From: Aeromonas rivipollensis
GTDB taxonomy: Bacteria > Pseudomonadota > Gammaproteobacteria > Enterobacterales > Aeromonadaceae
Direction of reading: 5' to 3'
Assembly (NCBI RefSeq): GCF_010974825.1
Contig: NZ_JAAILA010000039.1
Coordinates: forward strand, 1 to 64,000
DNA: 64,000 nucleotides
Positions 27,743-36,045 of the stretch are shown here, piece after piece. Position numbers and translations under genes: made by a program. The notes beneath the pieces are model-generated. The model saw only the letters and a program-made list of their open reading frames with translations, searched no databases and was not told the DNA's origin. The first letter of the stretch is position 1, and each line of letters starts with the position of its first letter.

Positions 27743-28630
27743 ATGTTACGCGGTAGTATTGTTGCGCTCGTTACCCCCATGCTGGCCTCGGGTGACATCG
27801 ATTGGACCAGTCTGGCAGCTCTGGTGGAGTATCATGTCGGTGCCGGCACCAGTGCCATAGTCGCGGTGGGCACCACGGGAGAGTCGGTCACCCTGAGCGA
27901 GCAGGAACATATCGCCGTCGTTGAAAAGACCGTCGAGTTCGCCGCCGGTCGCATTCCGGTCATCGCAGGCTGCGGCTCCAACAGCACTGCCCACGCCATC
28001 GCGCTCTCCCGGCGTTTTGCCAAAACCGGCGTGGTGGCGGGCCTCTCGGTGACCCCTTATTACAACAAACCCACCCAGGAAGGCCTCTATCGTCACTATT
28101 GTGCGATCGCCGAGGCTAGTGGTCTGCCTCAAATTCTCTATAATGTGCCCGGTCGCACCTGTTGCGATCTCAAACCGGAGACCGTGGCTCGTCTGGCCAA
28201 GGTTCCCGGCATTATCGGTTTGAAAGAGGCGACGGGTGATTTGAGCCGCACCCCGCTGCTGCGCGAGTTGTGCGGGCCGGATTTCGCGCTTTATAGTGGC
28301 GATGATGCCAGCGGATGTGATTTTATGCTGCAAGGGGGCGATGGCGTCATTTCGGTCACCACCAATATTGCGGCGCCCCAGATGGCCGACATGTGTCGTG
28401 CTGCGCTGGCCGGTGATGCCGGGCAGGCTCATGACATCAACAATCGATTGATGCCGTTGCATCAGACTCTGTTCTGCGAACCGAGTCCCATCCCGGTGAA
28501 GTGGGCCTGTGCCCGACTGGGATTGATGGCGACGGCGACCTTGCGCCTGCCGCTGACCGACCTCACCCCCGAGGGGGAACAGGCGATGGCGCGAGCACTG
28601 ACGACTGCGGAGTTGATGGCGAGTGTTTAA
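27743..28630 (+). CDS. dapA: 4-Hydroxy-tetrahydrodipicolinate synthase DapA
   Basis: Encodes 295 residues, an (alpha/beta)8 aldolase. It condenses pyruvate with aspartate semialdehyde in lysine/diaminopimelate synthesis. The Schiff-base Lys is in [10 protein letters not shown], the catalytic Tyr in LYNVPGRT and the substrate Thr pair in VGTTGES. The start is [13 protein letters not shown] with GGGAGA upstream. It overlaps bamC by 8 bases. Confidence 0.96.
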   Translation: MLRGSIVALVTPMLASGDIDWTSLAALVEYHVGAGTSAIVAVGTTGESVTLSEQEHIAVVEKTVEFAAGRIPVIAGCGSNSTAHAIALSRRFAKTGVVAGLSVTPYYNKPTQEGLYRHYCAIAEASGLPQILYNVPGRTCCDLKPETVARLAKVPGIIGLKEATGDLSRTPLLRELCGPDFALYSGDDASGCDFMLQGGDGVISVTTNIAAPQMADMCRAALAGDAGQAHDINNRLMPLHQTLFCEPSPIPVKWACARLGLMATATLRLPLTDLTPEGEQAMARALTTAELMASV

Positions 28631-29747
28631 AGCAAATGGAAAGGGAAATGCAGTGCGCCTGGTGCTGAGTGTCGCGACTGTTGCCGTGTTGGCAGCCTGT
28701 AGCTCACCCCAGGATCGCAAGATGGCCAACCGTGGCTTCGAGTATGAAGAGAGCCGCCTCGAAGGTCGCGCCTTCCTCGTGCCCGCCGGGTTGAGTACCC
28801 CCGCCTTTAACAGTAATTTCGACATTCCGGCCCTGCCTGAGAGCAGCCGCGAAGGTGCCATCGGCGCCAAGGTGGACGTGCGTCCGCCAGCCCAGCTGCT
28901 GACGGTGGTCCCTGGCAGTCAGGTGGTGGCCAAGGCCAGCGAGCCTACCCTGGCCTTCTATGCCCTGAGCACCAGCCAGAGCGTGGAGCGCGATACCTGG
29001 GCCTTCCTGATGAACTTCCTGGCCCAGCACAAGGTCACCACAGAGAAGCTGGATCAGCAGGCCGGCGTGTTGCAGACCGGCTGGTTTGACAACTCCGCCG
29101 CCCTCGATGGCTGGGCGGAGGAGGACGAAGACTTCCGCATCCGTCAACGCTACCAGTTCACCCTCAGCAACGACCTGCAGCGTCACGCCGTCAACATGTC
29201 GGTACGGGTGCTGGATCATGAAGAGACCATAGACGGCGAGACCAGCACAGTGCTGACCCCGGCCGATGCCCAGCGTTATGCGACCCGGGCGCTGAACCAG
29301 TTCTCCCTCTACTACGACAAGCAGCTCAAGGCCCGCGAACAGCACAAGTCCACCGATGGCATGGGCCTGGAGCTGGGTCTGGACAACAACGAGCTGAGTG
29401 CCTGGATTGCCGATGGTTCCTTCGAGCAGGTCTGGCGCCGTCTCAATCAGGTGTTGCCGGCCTACGGTTTCACCATCAAGGACACCCAGCAGTCCCTGGG
29501 CTGGATCGACGTCGAGTATGACGAGCCCAATGCCGAGTTCTGGCAGGCCAAGGGGGCCGAGCCGTTCAAGCTGGAGGAAGACCAGTACCGCTTCCAGCTG
29601 GGCGAGATGGCCGGAGGCAAGACCTCCATCACCCTGTTCGACAAGGACAAGAAGCCGGTCGCATCCGGCATCATCTCCCAGATGTATATCAGCCTGTCCG
29701 AGGCCTTTGCCAAAGGCGTGGCCGATCAGGCCGCTAAAGCAGAATAG
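28623..29747 (+). CDS. bamC: Outer membrane assembly lipoprotein BamC
   Basis: Encodes 374 residues. A lipoprotein signal ends in the lipobox LAAC; the long unstructured N-terminal segment contains [16 protein letters not shown], similar to the BamC stretch that sits on BamD. Two helix-grip domains follow (about 115-235 and 260-370). It is part of the BAM complex inserting beta-barrels. The conserved dapA-bamC order supports the call. GTG 28623 overlaps dapA; a GTG at 28653, with AAGGG upstream, would give a shorter signal sequence and is an equal candidate. Confidence 0.92.
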   Translation: MFKANGKGNAVRLVLSVATVAVLAACSSPQDRKMANRGFEYEESRLEGRAFLVPAGLSTPAFNSNFDIPALPESSREGAIGAKVDVRPPAQLLTVVPGSQVVAKASEPTLAFYALSTSQSVERDTWAFLMNFLAQHKVTTEKLDQQAGVLQTGWFDNSAALDGWAEEDEDFRIRQRYQFTLSNDLQRHAVNMSVRVLDHEETIDGETSTVLTPADAQRYATRALNQFSLYYDKQLKAREQHKSTDGMGLELGLDNNELSAWIADGSFEQVWRRLNQVLPAYGFTIKDTQQSLGWIDVEYDEPNAEFWQAKGAEPFKLEEDQYRFQLGEMAGGKTSITLFDKDKKPVASGIISQMYISLSEAFAKGVADQAAKAE

Positions 29748-29774
29748 AAACAGGGGCCTGGTGCCCCTGTTTTG
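29748..29774 (+). terminator. Terminator of dapA-bamC
   Basis: Stem AAACAGGGGC/GCCCCTGTTT with a 5-base loop and TTTTG. Confidence 0.85.
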
Positions 29775-29837
29775 TTATGCGGAGTCCGCGCCAAGGGCCC
29801 TCCTGGGAGCCTGCCCCGGCAGAGGGGCCTAGCGCTG

Positions 29838-29888
29838 CTTAGCTGAATGAATCCCTCGTAGACAGGAGCCTGATGCGCCTGTCTTGTC
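29838..29888 (+). repeat. Probable second copy of the bamC terminator region
   Basis: ACAGGAGCCTGATGCGCCTG followed by TCTTG (29861-29885) matches the bamC terminator (ACAGGGGCCTGGTGCCCCTG then TTTTG) at 20 of 25 positions. The bases before it (GCTGCTTAGCTGAATGAA) resemble the bamC end (GCCGCTAAAGCAGAATAGAA). It thus looks like a decayed duplicate of the end of bamC, 110 bases downstream, before purC. The match is weaker than at the leu and rfaH scars. Confidence 0.5.
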
Positions 29889-29916
29889 AGTCCCACAACA
29901 GGAAGTGTTATTAGCC

Positions 29917-31020
29917 ATGAGTCTTGCAGATCAAGTATTGGCGGTGAATGACGATTTACCGATCCGTACCGATAAACCTGTCCATTCCGGCAAAGTGCGC
30001 AGCGTCTACTGGTTGACCCCCGCAGACAGTGCCCGGCTCATAAGAGAGAAAGGCTATGATGTGCCTGCGGATACACCGCTCGCCCTCATGGTGATCAGCG
30101 ACCGCATCTCGGCCTTCGACTGCATCTGGCAGGGTGTGGATGGCTTGAACGGCGTGCCGGGCAAGGGAGCTGCACTCAATGCCATCTCCAGCCACTGGTT
30201 CAAGCTGTTCAAGGAGAAGGGATTGGCGGACAGCCACATCCTGGATATCCCGCACCCCTTCGTCTGGATAGTGCAAAAAGCCCGCCCCGTGATGATCGAG
30301 GCCATCGCCCGCCAGTACATCACCGGCTCCATGTGGCGTGCCTACAAGGACGGCGAGCGCGAGTTCTGCGGCATCACCCTGCCGGAAGGGCTCAAGAAGG
30401 ATCAGAAGCTGCCCGAGATCCTCATCACCCCCTCCACCAAGGGTGTGCTGAAAGGGCTGGACGGCGTGCCGGAAGCGGACGACGTCAACGTCTCCCGTGC
30501 CGACATAGAGCGCCACCATCAGGCCTTCGGCTTCCGCTCCCCGGCGGACATAGACAGCTATGAAGCCCTGCTCAAGGAGGGTTTCAACGTCATCAGCGAG
30601 GCTCTGGCCGCGCTGGATCAGATCTTCGTCGACACCAAGTTCGAGTTTGGCTATGTCCAGGATGCCGCCGGTCGCGAGAAGCTCATCTACATGGACGAAG
30701 TGGGTACCCCCGACAGCTCCCGCATCTGGGACGGCGCCGCCCTGCGCAATGGCGAGATCGTCGAGAAGTCCAAAGAGGGCTTCCGCCAGTGGCTGCTGAA
30801 CCACTTCCCGGATCCGGACATCCTGCTCAACAAGAACCGCATGCCGGAACGCTTCGCCCTGGCCCGGGACAACAAGCTGCCCACCGAGGTGATGATGGAC
30901 ATCTCCCACACCTACGTGGGGATCGCCGAGAAGGTCATAGGCCACAAGCTGGTGCGCAGTGCCAATCCCAAGCAGGAGATCATCGAGGTGCTGCGCGAGC
31001 AGTACGGTCTGATCGACTGA
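29917..31020 (+). CDS. purC: SAICAR synthase PurC (long form)
   Basis: Encodes 367 residues, the longer PurC type also seen in Vibrio, not the 237-residue E. coli form. It joins aspartate to CAIR in purine synthesis. Motifs: [38 protein letters not shown] (active site) and [17 protein letters not shown] 29917 is preceded by CAGGAAGTG and fits the family N-terminus. It is monocistronic; the PurR-like site visible nearby lies downstream, not upstream. Confidence 0.95.
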   Translation: MSLADQVLAVNDDLPIRTDKPVHSGKVRSVYWLTPADSARLIREKGYDVPADTPLALMVISDRISAFDCIWQGVDGLNGVPGKGAALNAISSHWFKLFKEKGLADSHILDIPHPFVWIVQKARPVMIEAIARQYITGSMWRAYKDGEREFCGITLPEGLKKDQKLPEILITPSTKGVLKGLDGVPEADDVNVSRADIERHHQAFGFRSPADIDSYEALLKEGFNVISEALAALDQIFVDTKFEFGYVQDAAGREKLIYMDEVGTPDSSRIWDGAALRNGEIVEKSKEGFRQWLLNHFPDPDILLNKNRMPERFALARDNKLPTEVMMDISHTYVGIAEKVIGHKLVRSANPKQEIIEVLREQYGLID

Positions 31021-31040
31021 GGCTGAGCGCCTTTTTTTGC

Positions 31041-31068
31041 CGCCGGCACACAAACGTTTGCCGGTGGT
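31041..31068. promoter_or_regulatory. PurR-like palindrome inside a hairpin after purC
   Basis: ACACAAACGTTTGCCG (31048-31063) matches 12 of 16 bases of the PurR consensus ACGCAAACGTTTTCGT and sits in an inverted repeat CCGGCA...TGCCGG. It lies between the purC stop and the terminator, an unusual place for a purine operator. It may be chance or part of a secondary terminator. Confidence 0.35.
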
Positions 31069-31091
31069 GAAGGCAACAAGCCGACAAACAG

Positions 31092-31119
31092 ACGGGCCCC
31101 GTGACGGGGCCCGTTTTTA
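31092..31119 (+). terminator. Terminator of purC
   Basis: Stem ACGGGCCCC/GGGGCCCGT with a 5-base loop and TTTTTATT. Confidence 0.9.
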
Positions 31120-31148
31120 TTGGCGTCTGGCAGTGGGAGGGGGCGGCC

Positions 31149-31751
31149 TCAGCCATTGACCCTGAAGATCTGGCCGGTCTGCACCCCCAGCACCGACTTC
31201 TTGTAAGCCTGCGCCACTTTGGCGGCGGGCACAGCCACGAAGCCCGGGAAGAAGTCGGCGTATTTGCCCATGGACTCCTCCAGCACGGTGGGGCTCACCA
31301 CGTTGATGCGCAGGCCCCGTGGCAGCTCGCAGGCGGCCGCTTTCACAAAGTGATCGATGGCGCCGTTGACGGTGCTGGCGCTCACGCCCCAGTTGATCGG
31401 CTCCTCGCTCAGGATGCCGCTGATCAGGGTAATGGAACCCTTGTCATTCAAATAGGGGATGGCGGCGCGGGTCAGATTGATCTGGCCCATCAGCTTGCTC
31501 TCCACTCCCACCTGCCACTGCTCGTCGGTCATCTCGGTCAGACCGTTGAAGGCCACGCTGCCGCTGGCGACGACCAGCGCATCGAACTGGCCCAGCTTGG
31601 CGAACAGCGCCGTGATGGAGGCGGGATCGCGCATGTCGACCGTGGCATCACCACGGCTGTGGCCGACGCGGATCACCTGATGATCTTTGGCAAGCAGTTC
31701 ACTGACCGCGGAGCCGACGGTGCCGGAGGCACCCACAATCACAATTTTCAT
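31149..31751 (-). CDS. Short-chain dehydrogenase/reductase
   Basis: Encodes 200 residues. The Rossmann start MKIVIVGASGTVGSAVSELL has the NAD(P)-binding GxSGxxG pattern. The usual YxxxK catalytic motif is altered: after the strand ITLISGIL comes WGVSASTVNGAIDHFVKAAA, with Ser in place of the Tyr and Asn where Lys is expected, as in a subgroup of small SDR-like proteins. AGGAG precedes ATG 31751. It diverges from a LysR regulator, which probably controls it. The substrate is unknown. Confidence 0.85.
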   Translation of the reverse strand: MKIVIVGASGTVGSAVSELLAKDHQVIRVGHSRGDATVDMRDPASITALFAKLGQFDALVVASGSVAFNGLTEMTDEQWQVGVESKLMGQINLTRAAIPYLNDKGSITLISGILSEEPINWGVSASTVNGAIDHFVKAAACELPRGLRINVVSPTVLEESMGKYADFFPGFVAVPAAKVAQAYKKSVLGVQTGQIFRVNG

Positions 31752-31849
31752 CTTGGTCACTCCTGATGGGGATGTGTTGATGATAGCTGGATGAAAAGGG
31801 AGAAAAAGCGCTTAAGATGAACCCATTGTTTCCATATTGGAGCTAATGG

Positions 31850-32749
31850 ATGGACATCGCCCATCTGAGCAGTTTCTACGAGGTGGTGCAGCGGGGCAGT
31901 TTCTCCGCCGCCGCCGATGCATTGGGGGTGAGCAAGGGGATGCTGAGCCGCCACGTCAGCGCCCTCGAATCCTCCCTCAATGCGCAACTGTTGCAGCGCA
32001 CCACCCGTCGCCTCAGCCTGACCGAGGCGGGCAGGACCCTCTATGTGCAGGCGGGTCAGATAGCCGCGCTGGCCCGCCAGGCGGAGCAGGACATCCAGGC
32101 TCTGACCGAGGAGGACAGCGGTCGCCTGCGCTTCACCTGCCCGGTCAGTACCGGCGATCGCATGGTGAGCGAGCTGCTGGCGCGCTTCGCCGAGATCTGC
32201 CCCGGGGTCGAGGTGGAGCTCAATTTCACCAACGCCATGATCGACATGAGCCAGGGGGAGAATGACATCGCCCTGCGCGCCATGGATCAGGTGCCTGACA
32301 ACCTGGTGGCGCTGCCCCTCGGGCAGCTGAAAGACGTGGTGGTGGCGAGCCCAACCCTGCTGGCTCGGGAGGGGCTCCCCGCCACCCCCTATGAGCTGGG
32401 CGGGCGCCCCTGCCTGCTCCAGGGGCACAACCCGGCCTGGGAGCAGTGGCATTTTCGCAAGGCAGGGGAGGAGGCCCACATCCTGGTGCAGGGGAAGGTG
32501 CGGGCCAATCACTACAGCACTGTGCTGCAACTGGCTCGCTCGGGCATGGGGTTTGCCAAGTGCCCGCTGATGCTGGTGGAGACGAGTCTGGCCAGGGGCG
32601 AGCTGGTGGCAGTGCTGACGGACTGGCAGACGGCCCTGCACCCGCTCCATGTGCTCCATGCCCAGCAGCGCCGGGTGCCGCGCAAGATACGGCTGTTCAA
32701 GCAGGTGCTGGCCCAGTGGTTTGCCGAGCGGCCCCACTACCTGCTCTGA
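31850..32749 (+). CDS. LysR-family transcriptional regulator
   Basis: Encodes 299 residues: winged helix-turn-helix at about 1-60 (FYEVVQRGSFSAAADALGVSKGMLSRHVSALE) and a substrate-binding-like effector domain (about 90-290). The sequence QRTTRRLSLTEAG places it with the CrgA/YafC-like group. It is divergent to the SDR gene across 98 bases, the typical LysR-target layout. GGAG precedes ATG 31850 by 7 bases. Confidence 0.93.
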   Translation: MDIAHLSSFYEVVQRGSFSAAADALGVSKGMLSRHVSALESSLNAQLLQRTTRRLSLTEAGRTLYVQAGQIAALARQAEQDIQALTEEDSGRLRFTCPVSTGDRMVSELLARFAEICPGVEVELNFTNAMIDMSQGENDIALRAMDQVPDNLVALPLGQLKDVVVASPTLLAREGLPATPYELGGRPCLLQGHNPAWEQWHFRKAGEEAHILVQGKVRANHYSTVLQLARSGMGFAKCPLMLVETSLARGELVAVLTDWQTALHPLHVLHAQQRRVPRKIRLFKQVLAQWFAERPHYLL

Positions 32750-32818
32750 GCCCGTTATTTTTCTGTCATCTTTGGCTGCTAGCCTGCGCCCATCATAGCG
32801 AGCAGAGAGAGACAGGGA

Positions 32819-33442
32819 ATGAAGGGTCATCAGGGTTGGGTTGGGGTCATGTTGCTGTGTGCCGGCTTGTCGTGTGCCGGCTCGGTGCAGGCCGAGGTCA
32901 GGGTCGAGGTACCCGGGGATTTCCAGATCCTGGCGGTGAGCGACGGCAAGGTGCAGGACGAGCAGCATGGGGTGCTGGCCGACGGGGCGCAGCAGTTGCT
33001 GGTGCGCTATGAGGGGGTGATCCCGAGTCGCAACAGCAGCGACAACGATCGCCAGATCCGCTCCGAGCCCCAGGTGATCCGCTATGAGGCCCGCGGCCAG
33101 TCGGTGCGCCTGCAGGCTGTGGTGCCCACCGACGAGAAAGGCATGGAGCGCTACGCCAAGGCGCCGGTCGTGAGCCTGCTGGCGGGGGACAAGCTCCTGA
33201 AGGTGCAGCAGGATGCCCTGGTGGTCAACGGCATGCAGATCGGCATGGACTGGCACGCCAGGCTGCAAGAGTACAACCGTGGCACGGGCAAGGCGGTGCT
33301 GGCGACCACGGCAGCGGCGACGGCGGCCCAGGCCCCTTCAGTCCCTGCCAGCGAGCTGGAGGGGCAGTTGCAGCAACTCTTCCTGCAGGCGGACCCCGAA
33401 CTTCGCAAGCGCTTCATCGGTTGGGCCGTGCCCCGGCTTTAA
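32819..33442 (+). CDS. DUF2057 (YccT-like) secreted protein
   Basis: Encodes 207 residues with a signal peptide (about 1-25, ends VQA). The mature part opens VRVEVPGDFQILAVSDGK and contains QQLLVRYEGVIP; the C-terminus QLFLQADPELRKRFIGWA matches the end of E. coli YccT, the DUF2057 hallmark. YccT has been connected with curli control in enterics; no role is visible here. It follows the LysR gene by 69 bases and may have its own promoter. Confidence 0.85.
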   Translation: MKGHQGWVGVMLLCAGLSCAGSVQAEVRVEVPGDFQILAVSDGKVQDEQHGVLADGAQQLLVRYEGVIPSRNSSDNDRQIRSEPQVIRYEARGQSVRLQAVVPTDEKGMERYAKAPVVSLLAGDKLLKVQQDALVVNGMQIGMDWHARLQEYNRGTGKAVLATTAAATAAQAPSVPASELEGQLQQLFLQADPELRKRFIGWAVPRL

Positions 33443-33512
33443 GTTTGCCCCCCGTTGCAGTAACGTGGGCACACTCATCTCCTGACGTGCCCATGTTGAC
33501 CAGCGAGGCCCC

Positions 33513-33959
33513 ATGTTTGAATTGCATCCCCGCCTGCAGGCGGATACCCAGATACTCGGGGATCTCCCCCTTTGCCGCGTACTGCTGGCCAAAGACAGCC
33601 AGTATCCCTGGCTCATCCTGGTGCCCAGGGTCCCCGGGCTGCGGGAAATCCACCATCTGCCTCCCGAGCAGCAGCAACAGCTGATGCAGGAGTCCTGCGC
33701 CGTCGCCACCCTGATGGAAGAGGCGCTGGGCCCCGACAAGATCAACGTGGCGGCGCTCGGCAACCTGGTGCCCCAGCTGCACCTGCACCATGTCGCCCGC
33801 TTCAGCACCGATGCCGCCTGGCCCGGTCCCATCTGGGGAGCGCACCCCGCGATTCCCTATCAGGCACAAGATTTGCGACAGCAGGCCGATAACTGGCGAG
33901 CCCGGTTGGCCACCCTGGGTGGATTTCAGCCGTTTCTGACTGACAATACGGTCAAGTGA
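33513..33959 (+). CDS. HIT-family hydrolase/transferase
   Basis: Encodes 148 residues. The histidine triad is visible as VPQLHLHHVARF (HxHxH-like, here HLHH), after the N-terminal half ELHPRLQADTQILGDLPLCRVLL and INVAALGN. HIT proteins hydrolyse nucleotide conjugates; this subgroup (about 145 residues, C-terminal WRARL) is common in gammaproteobacteria with unknown substrate. It lies 70 bases after the DUF2057 gene. Confidence 0.88.
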   Translation: MFELHPRLQADTQILGDLPLCRVLLAKDSQYPWLILVPRVPGLREIHHLPPEQQQQLMQESCAVATLMEEALGPDKINVAALGNLVPQLHLHHVARFSTDAAWPGPIWGAHPAIPYQAQDLRQQADNWRARLATLGGFQPFLTDNTVK

Positions 33960-34077
33960 GAGGCGGCTCGCGGTTTCAGCACCGGGATCACGCAATCTGT
34001 TAGCGTATCGGACGCGCGCGTGATGACATGGGCGGTGAGACAGACAAGCCTATTTTTTCGATCAGCAGGAAGGTTCC

Positions 34078-34776
34078 ATGATAGTAACAAGATCCGAGGA
34101 TGATGCCGTATTGACCACAGAGGATGTGCTGCTGAGCCTGTGCAATTCGGTCACGGGCGTCCTGAGCGCGGCGACCCAGACCCAGGTGCGCTTCTCCGGC
34201 ATGGTGCAGCGGATCAGCAAGACCTGCCTCAAGCCGGATATCGGCTGCTTCGTGCTGTTTGATGGCGGCTTCTCCGGGCTGGTGGTGATCAACTTCTCCG
34301 CCGCCGCGGCCATGGAGCTCTACCAGAGCTACATGCTCAGCATGGGGCTCTCCAAGGAGGATCTCGCCATCTCCCACACCTCTGACGAGGTGAGCAACGT
34401 CATGGGCGAGCTGATGAACCAGATCCTCGGCAGCTTCACCGGCAAGGTGGGGCGCGAGCTGCAGACCCACATCACCCAGAACCAGCCCAAGATGCTGGCC
34501 CTGAACAAGCAGGTGATGCTGAGCGTGGATACCAACCTCGACAATCCCGAGACCCGCAGGGTCACCTTCTTCACCGCCAGCAACAACATCTTCTATCTGG
34601 AGCTGGCGATGGACGGCACCGAGTTCATTCGGCTGCACAACGAGGGCAGGGATCAGGAGGAGATTGACCCCGATGCGCTGATCGCCCAGACCAAGCTGGC
34701 GGCGACCAAGCCGGCGCAGGCGGTCGCGCCTGCGAGCAACGAGCACGACGATCTGCTGGATTCCCTCGGCATCTGA
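34078..34776 (+). CDS. CheX/CheC-like protein (probably DUF3334)
   Basis: Encodes 232 residues. The central part has SHTSDEVSNVMGELMNQILGSFTGKV, similar to the E-x2-N helix of CheC/CheX/FliM-type CheY-P phosphatases (inference from pattern), followed by a beta-rich half. The C-terminal tail is Ala-rich and ends DDLLDSLGI. AGGAAGG precedes ATG 34078. No chemotaxis gene is adjacent; a chemoreceptor lies 12 kb away. I think it belongs to the group named DUF3334 in Vibrio, without known function. Confidence 0.75.
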   Translation: MIVTRSEDDAVLTTEDVLLSLCNSVTGVLSAATQTQVRFSGMVQRISKTCLKPDIGCFVLFDGGFSGLVVINFSAAAAMELYQSYMLSMGLSKEDLAISHTSDEVSNVMGELMNQILGSFTGKVGRELQTHITQNQPKMLALNKQVMLSVDTNLDNPETRRVTFFTASNNIFYLELAMDGTEFIRLHNEGRDQEEIDPDALIAQTKLAATKPAQAVAPASNEHDDLLDSLGI

Positions 34777-34790
34777 CGCCGTCAGGAAGC

Positions 34791-34830
34791 GAAAAAAAGC
34801 GAGGCCACCCCTGGGGTGGCCTCGCTGTTT
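34791..34830. terminator. Bidirectional terminator
   Basis: Stem AGCGAGGCCACCCC/GGGGTGGCCTCGCT. The minus strand ends in seven T, the plus strand in GTTTCC, so it mainly serves the outer membrane protein gene. Confidence 0.88.
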
Positions 34831-34845
34831 CCGACAGGGTTCGGC

Positions 34846-35844
34846 TTAGAAGTTGTACAGCAGGCCGGTGCTGAAGCGGGTGGCCTGGGTATCGTAGAAG
34901 TCGATGTCGGAGTCGGCGCCGGAATAAGCCGCCGTGAAGGTCGCGGCCAGGGCCTTGACCCCGAACAGGTTGTGCCAGAAGAAGGTGCCGTTGATGGCGA
35001 ACTCGTCTGCATCGGCACGCTGGCCGAACAGGGGATTCGCCTCGTCATACTTGCGCTTGCCGGCATAGAGGTTGCTGACGATGGACCATTGCGGGCCCCG
35101 CTTGGCGTAAGTCAGCTGCAACCCTGTGTTGTCAAAGCTCTCGGCACTGCCATCCAGCCTGGCCTGCTTGTAGAGGATCGCCGGCTCCAGCAACTGGTTG
35201 CCGCCGAAGTGGAACTGGTAGGAGAGCGCCATGTCGTGCACCTTGCCGTTGCGATCCAGCATGGCGGCATACTGGGTGCCGTGTGTCTGGTCATACTGCT
35301 GACCGCTGCGCTCCTCGTCCAGATCCACCTCCCGGGTGGTGAGGGTGCCGTAGAAGTTGCTGCCCCAGATCTTGTCCCAGGCAAAGCGCACTCCCTTCGA
35401 CTTCACGTCGGTGGCGCTGCGATCTACCCCGGTGGCGAAGGGATCGCTCCACAGCTCCACCGGCATGGCGTTGAACACCAGGGAGGTGGCCACTATGCCC
35501 TTGTCGCCCATCTCCTGGCGCAGGCCCAACTGCTGGGTGAAGTCGAAGCGCACCGCATCCTGGATAAGGTTGCCGAGGAACACCTGGGTGCGGGTGTCGG
35601 CGAAGGTGTAGCGGATGTCGGCGTTGATAAGCGGCGTCAGGCCGCTCTCGCTGTCGGGAGAGCCGAGGTCGTTGATTCGACTGTGGTTGTCATCGCCGGC
35701 GTAGAAGTTGGACTCGTAGCTGACGACATTGACCCCGCCGAGCAGGAAACCGGACCAGCCGGACTCTCTGGGGATCTCGCCAAGATCGGCGTGGGCGGCA
35801 TTGGCGGCTAGCAGACCAAGACTCAACAGGACATGATTGCGCAT
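34846..35844 (-). CDS. Outer membrane beta-barrel protein (DUF2860-like)
   Basis: Encodes 332 residues. A signal peptide ends AAHA (about residue 20). The mature protein has alternating polar/aromatic strands (SGWSGFLLGGVNVVSYESNFYAG, FHFGGNQLLEPAILYKQA) and ends with the outer membrane signature RFSTGLLYNF with terminal Phe. The length and the start GEIPRESGWSGF suggest DUF2860. AGGAG lies 8 bases before ATG 35844. It is monocistronic; the function is unknown. Confidence 0.82.
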   Translation of the reverse strand: MRNHVLLSLGLLAANAAHADLGEIPRESGWSGFLLGGVNVVSYESNFYAGDDNHSRINDLGSPDSESGLTPLINADIRYTFADTRTQVFLGNLIQDAVRFDFTQQLGLRQEMGDKGIVATSLVFNAMPVELWSDPFATGVDRSATDVKSKGVRFAWDKIWGSNFYGTLTTREVDLDEERSGQQYDQTHGTQYAAMLDRNGKVHDMALSYQFHFGGNQLLEPAILYKQARLDGSAESFDNTGLQLTYAKRGPQWSIVSNLYAGKRKYDEANPLFGQRADADEFAINGTFFWHNLFGVKALAATFTAAYSGADSDIDFYDTQATRFSTGLLYNF

Positions 35845-36045
35845 GGGGTGTGCTCCTGACACAGGGGATGACAAGGGTAGCAGTGCGGCTCGGGATCCTT
35901 TGCTGAACCGGAGCTGACTGACTCAGGCGGGAATGCTACCCCAGTCGGAGTGTGACGTTAATCAATAATTTAAGGTGCAAGGGGCAAGAGTTCAGGGCGC
36001 CGTACTGGTATTCTGTTTGCGCAATAACGGGGAGAAAACAACGAG

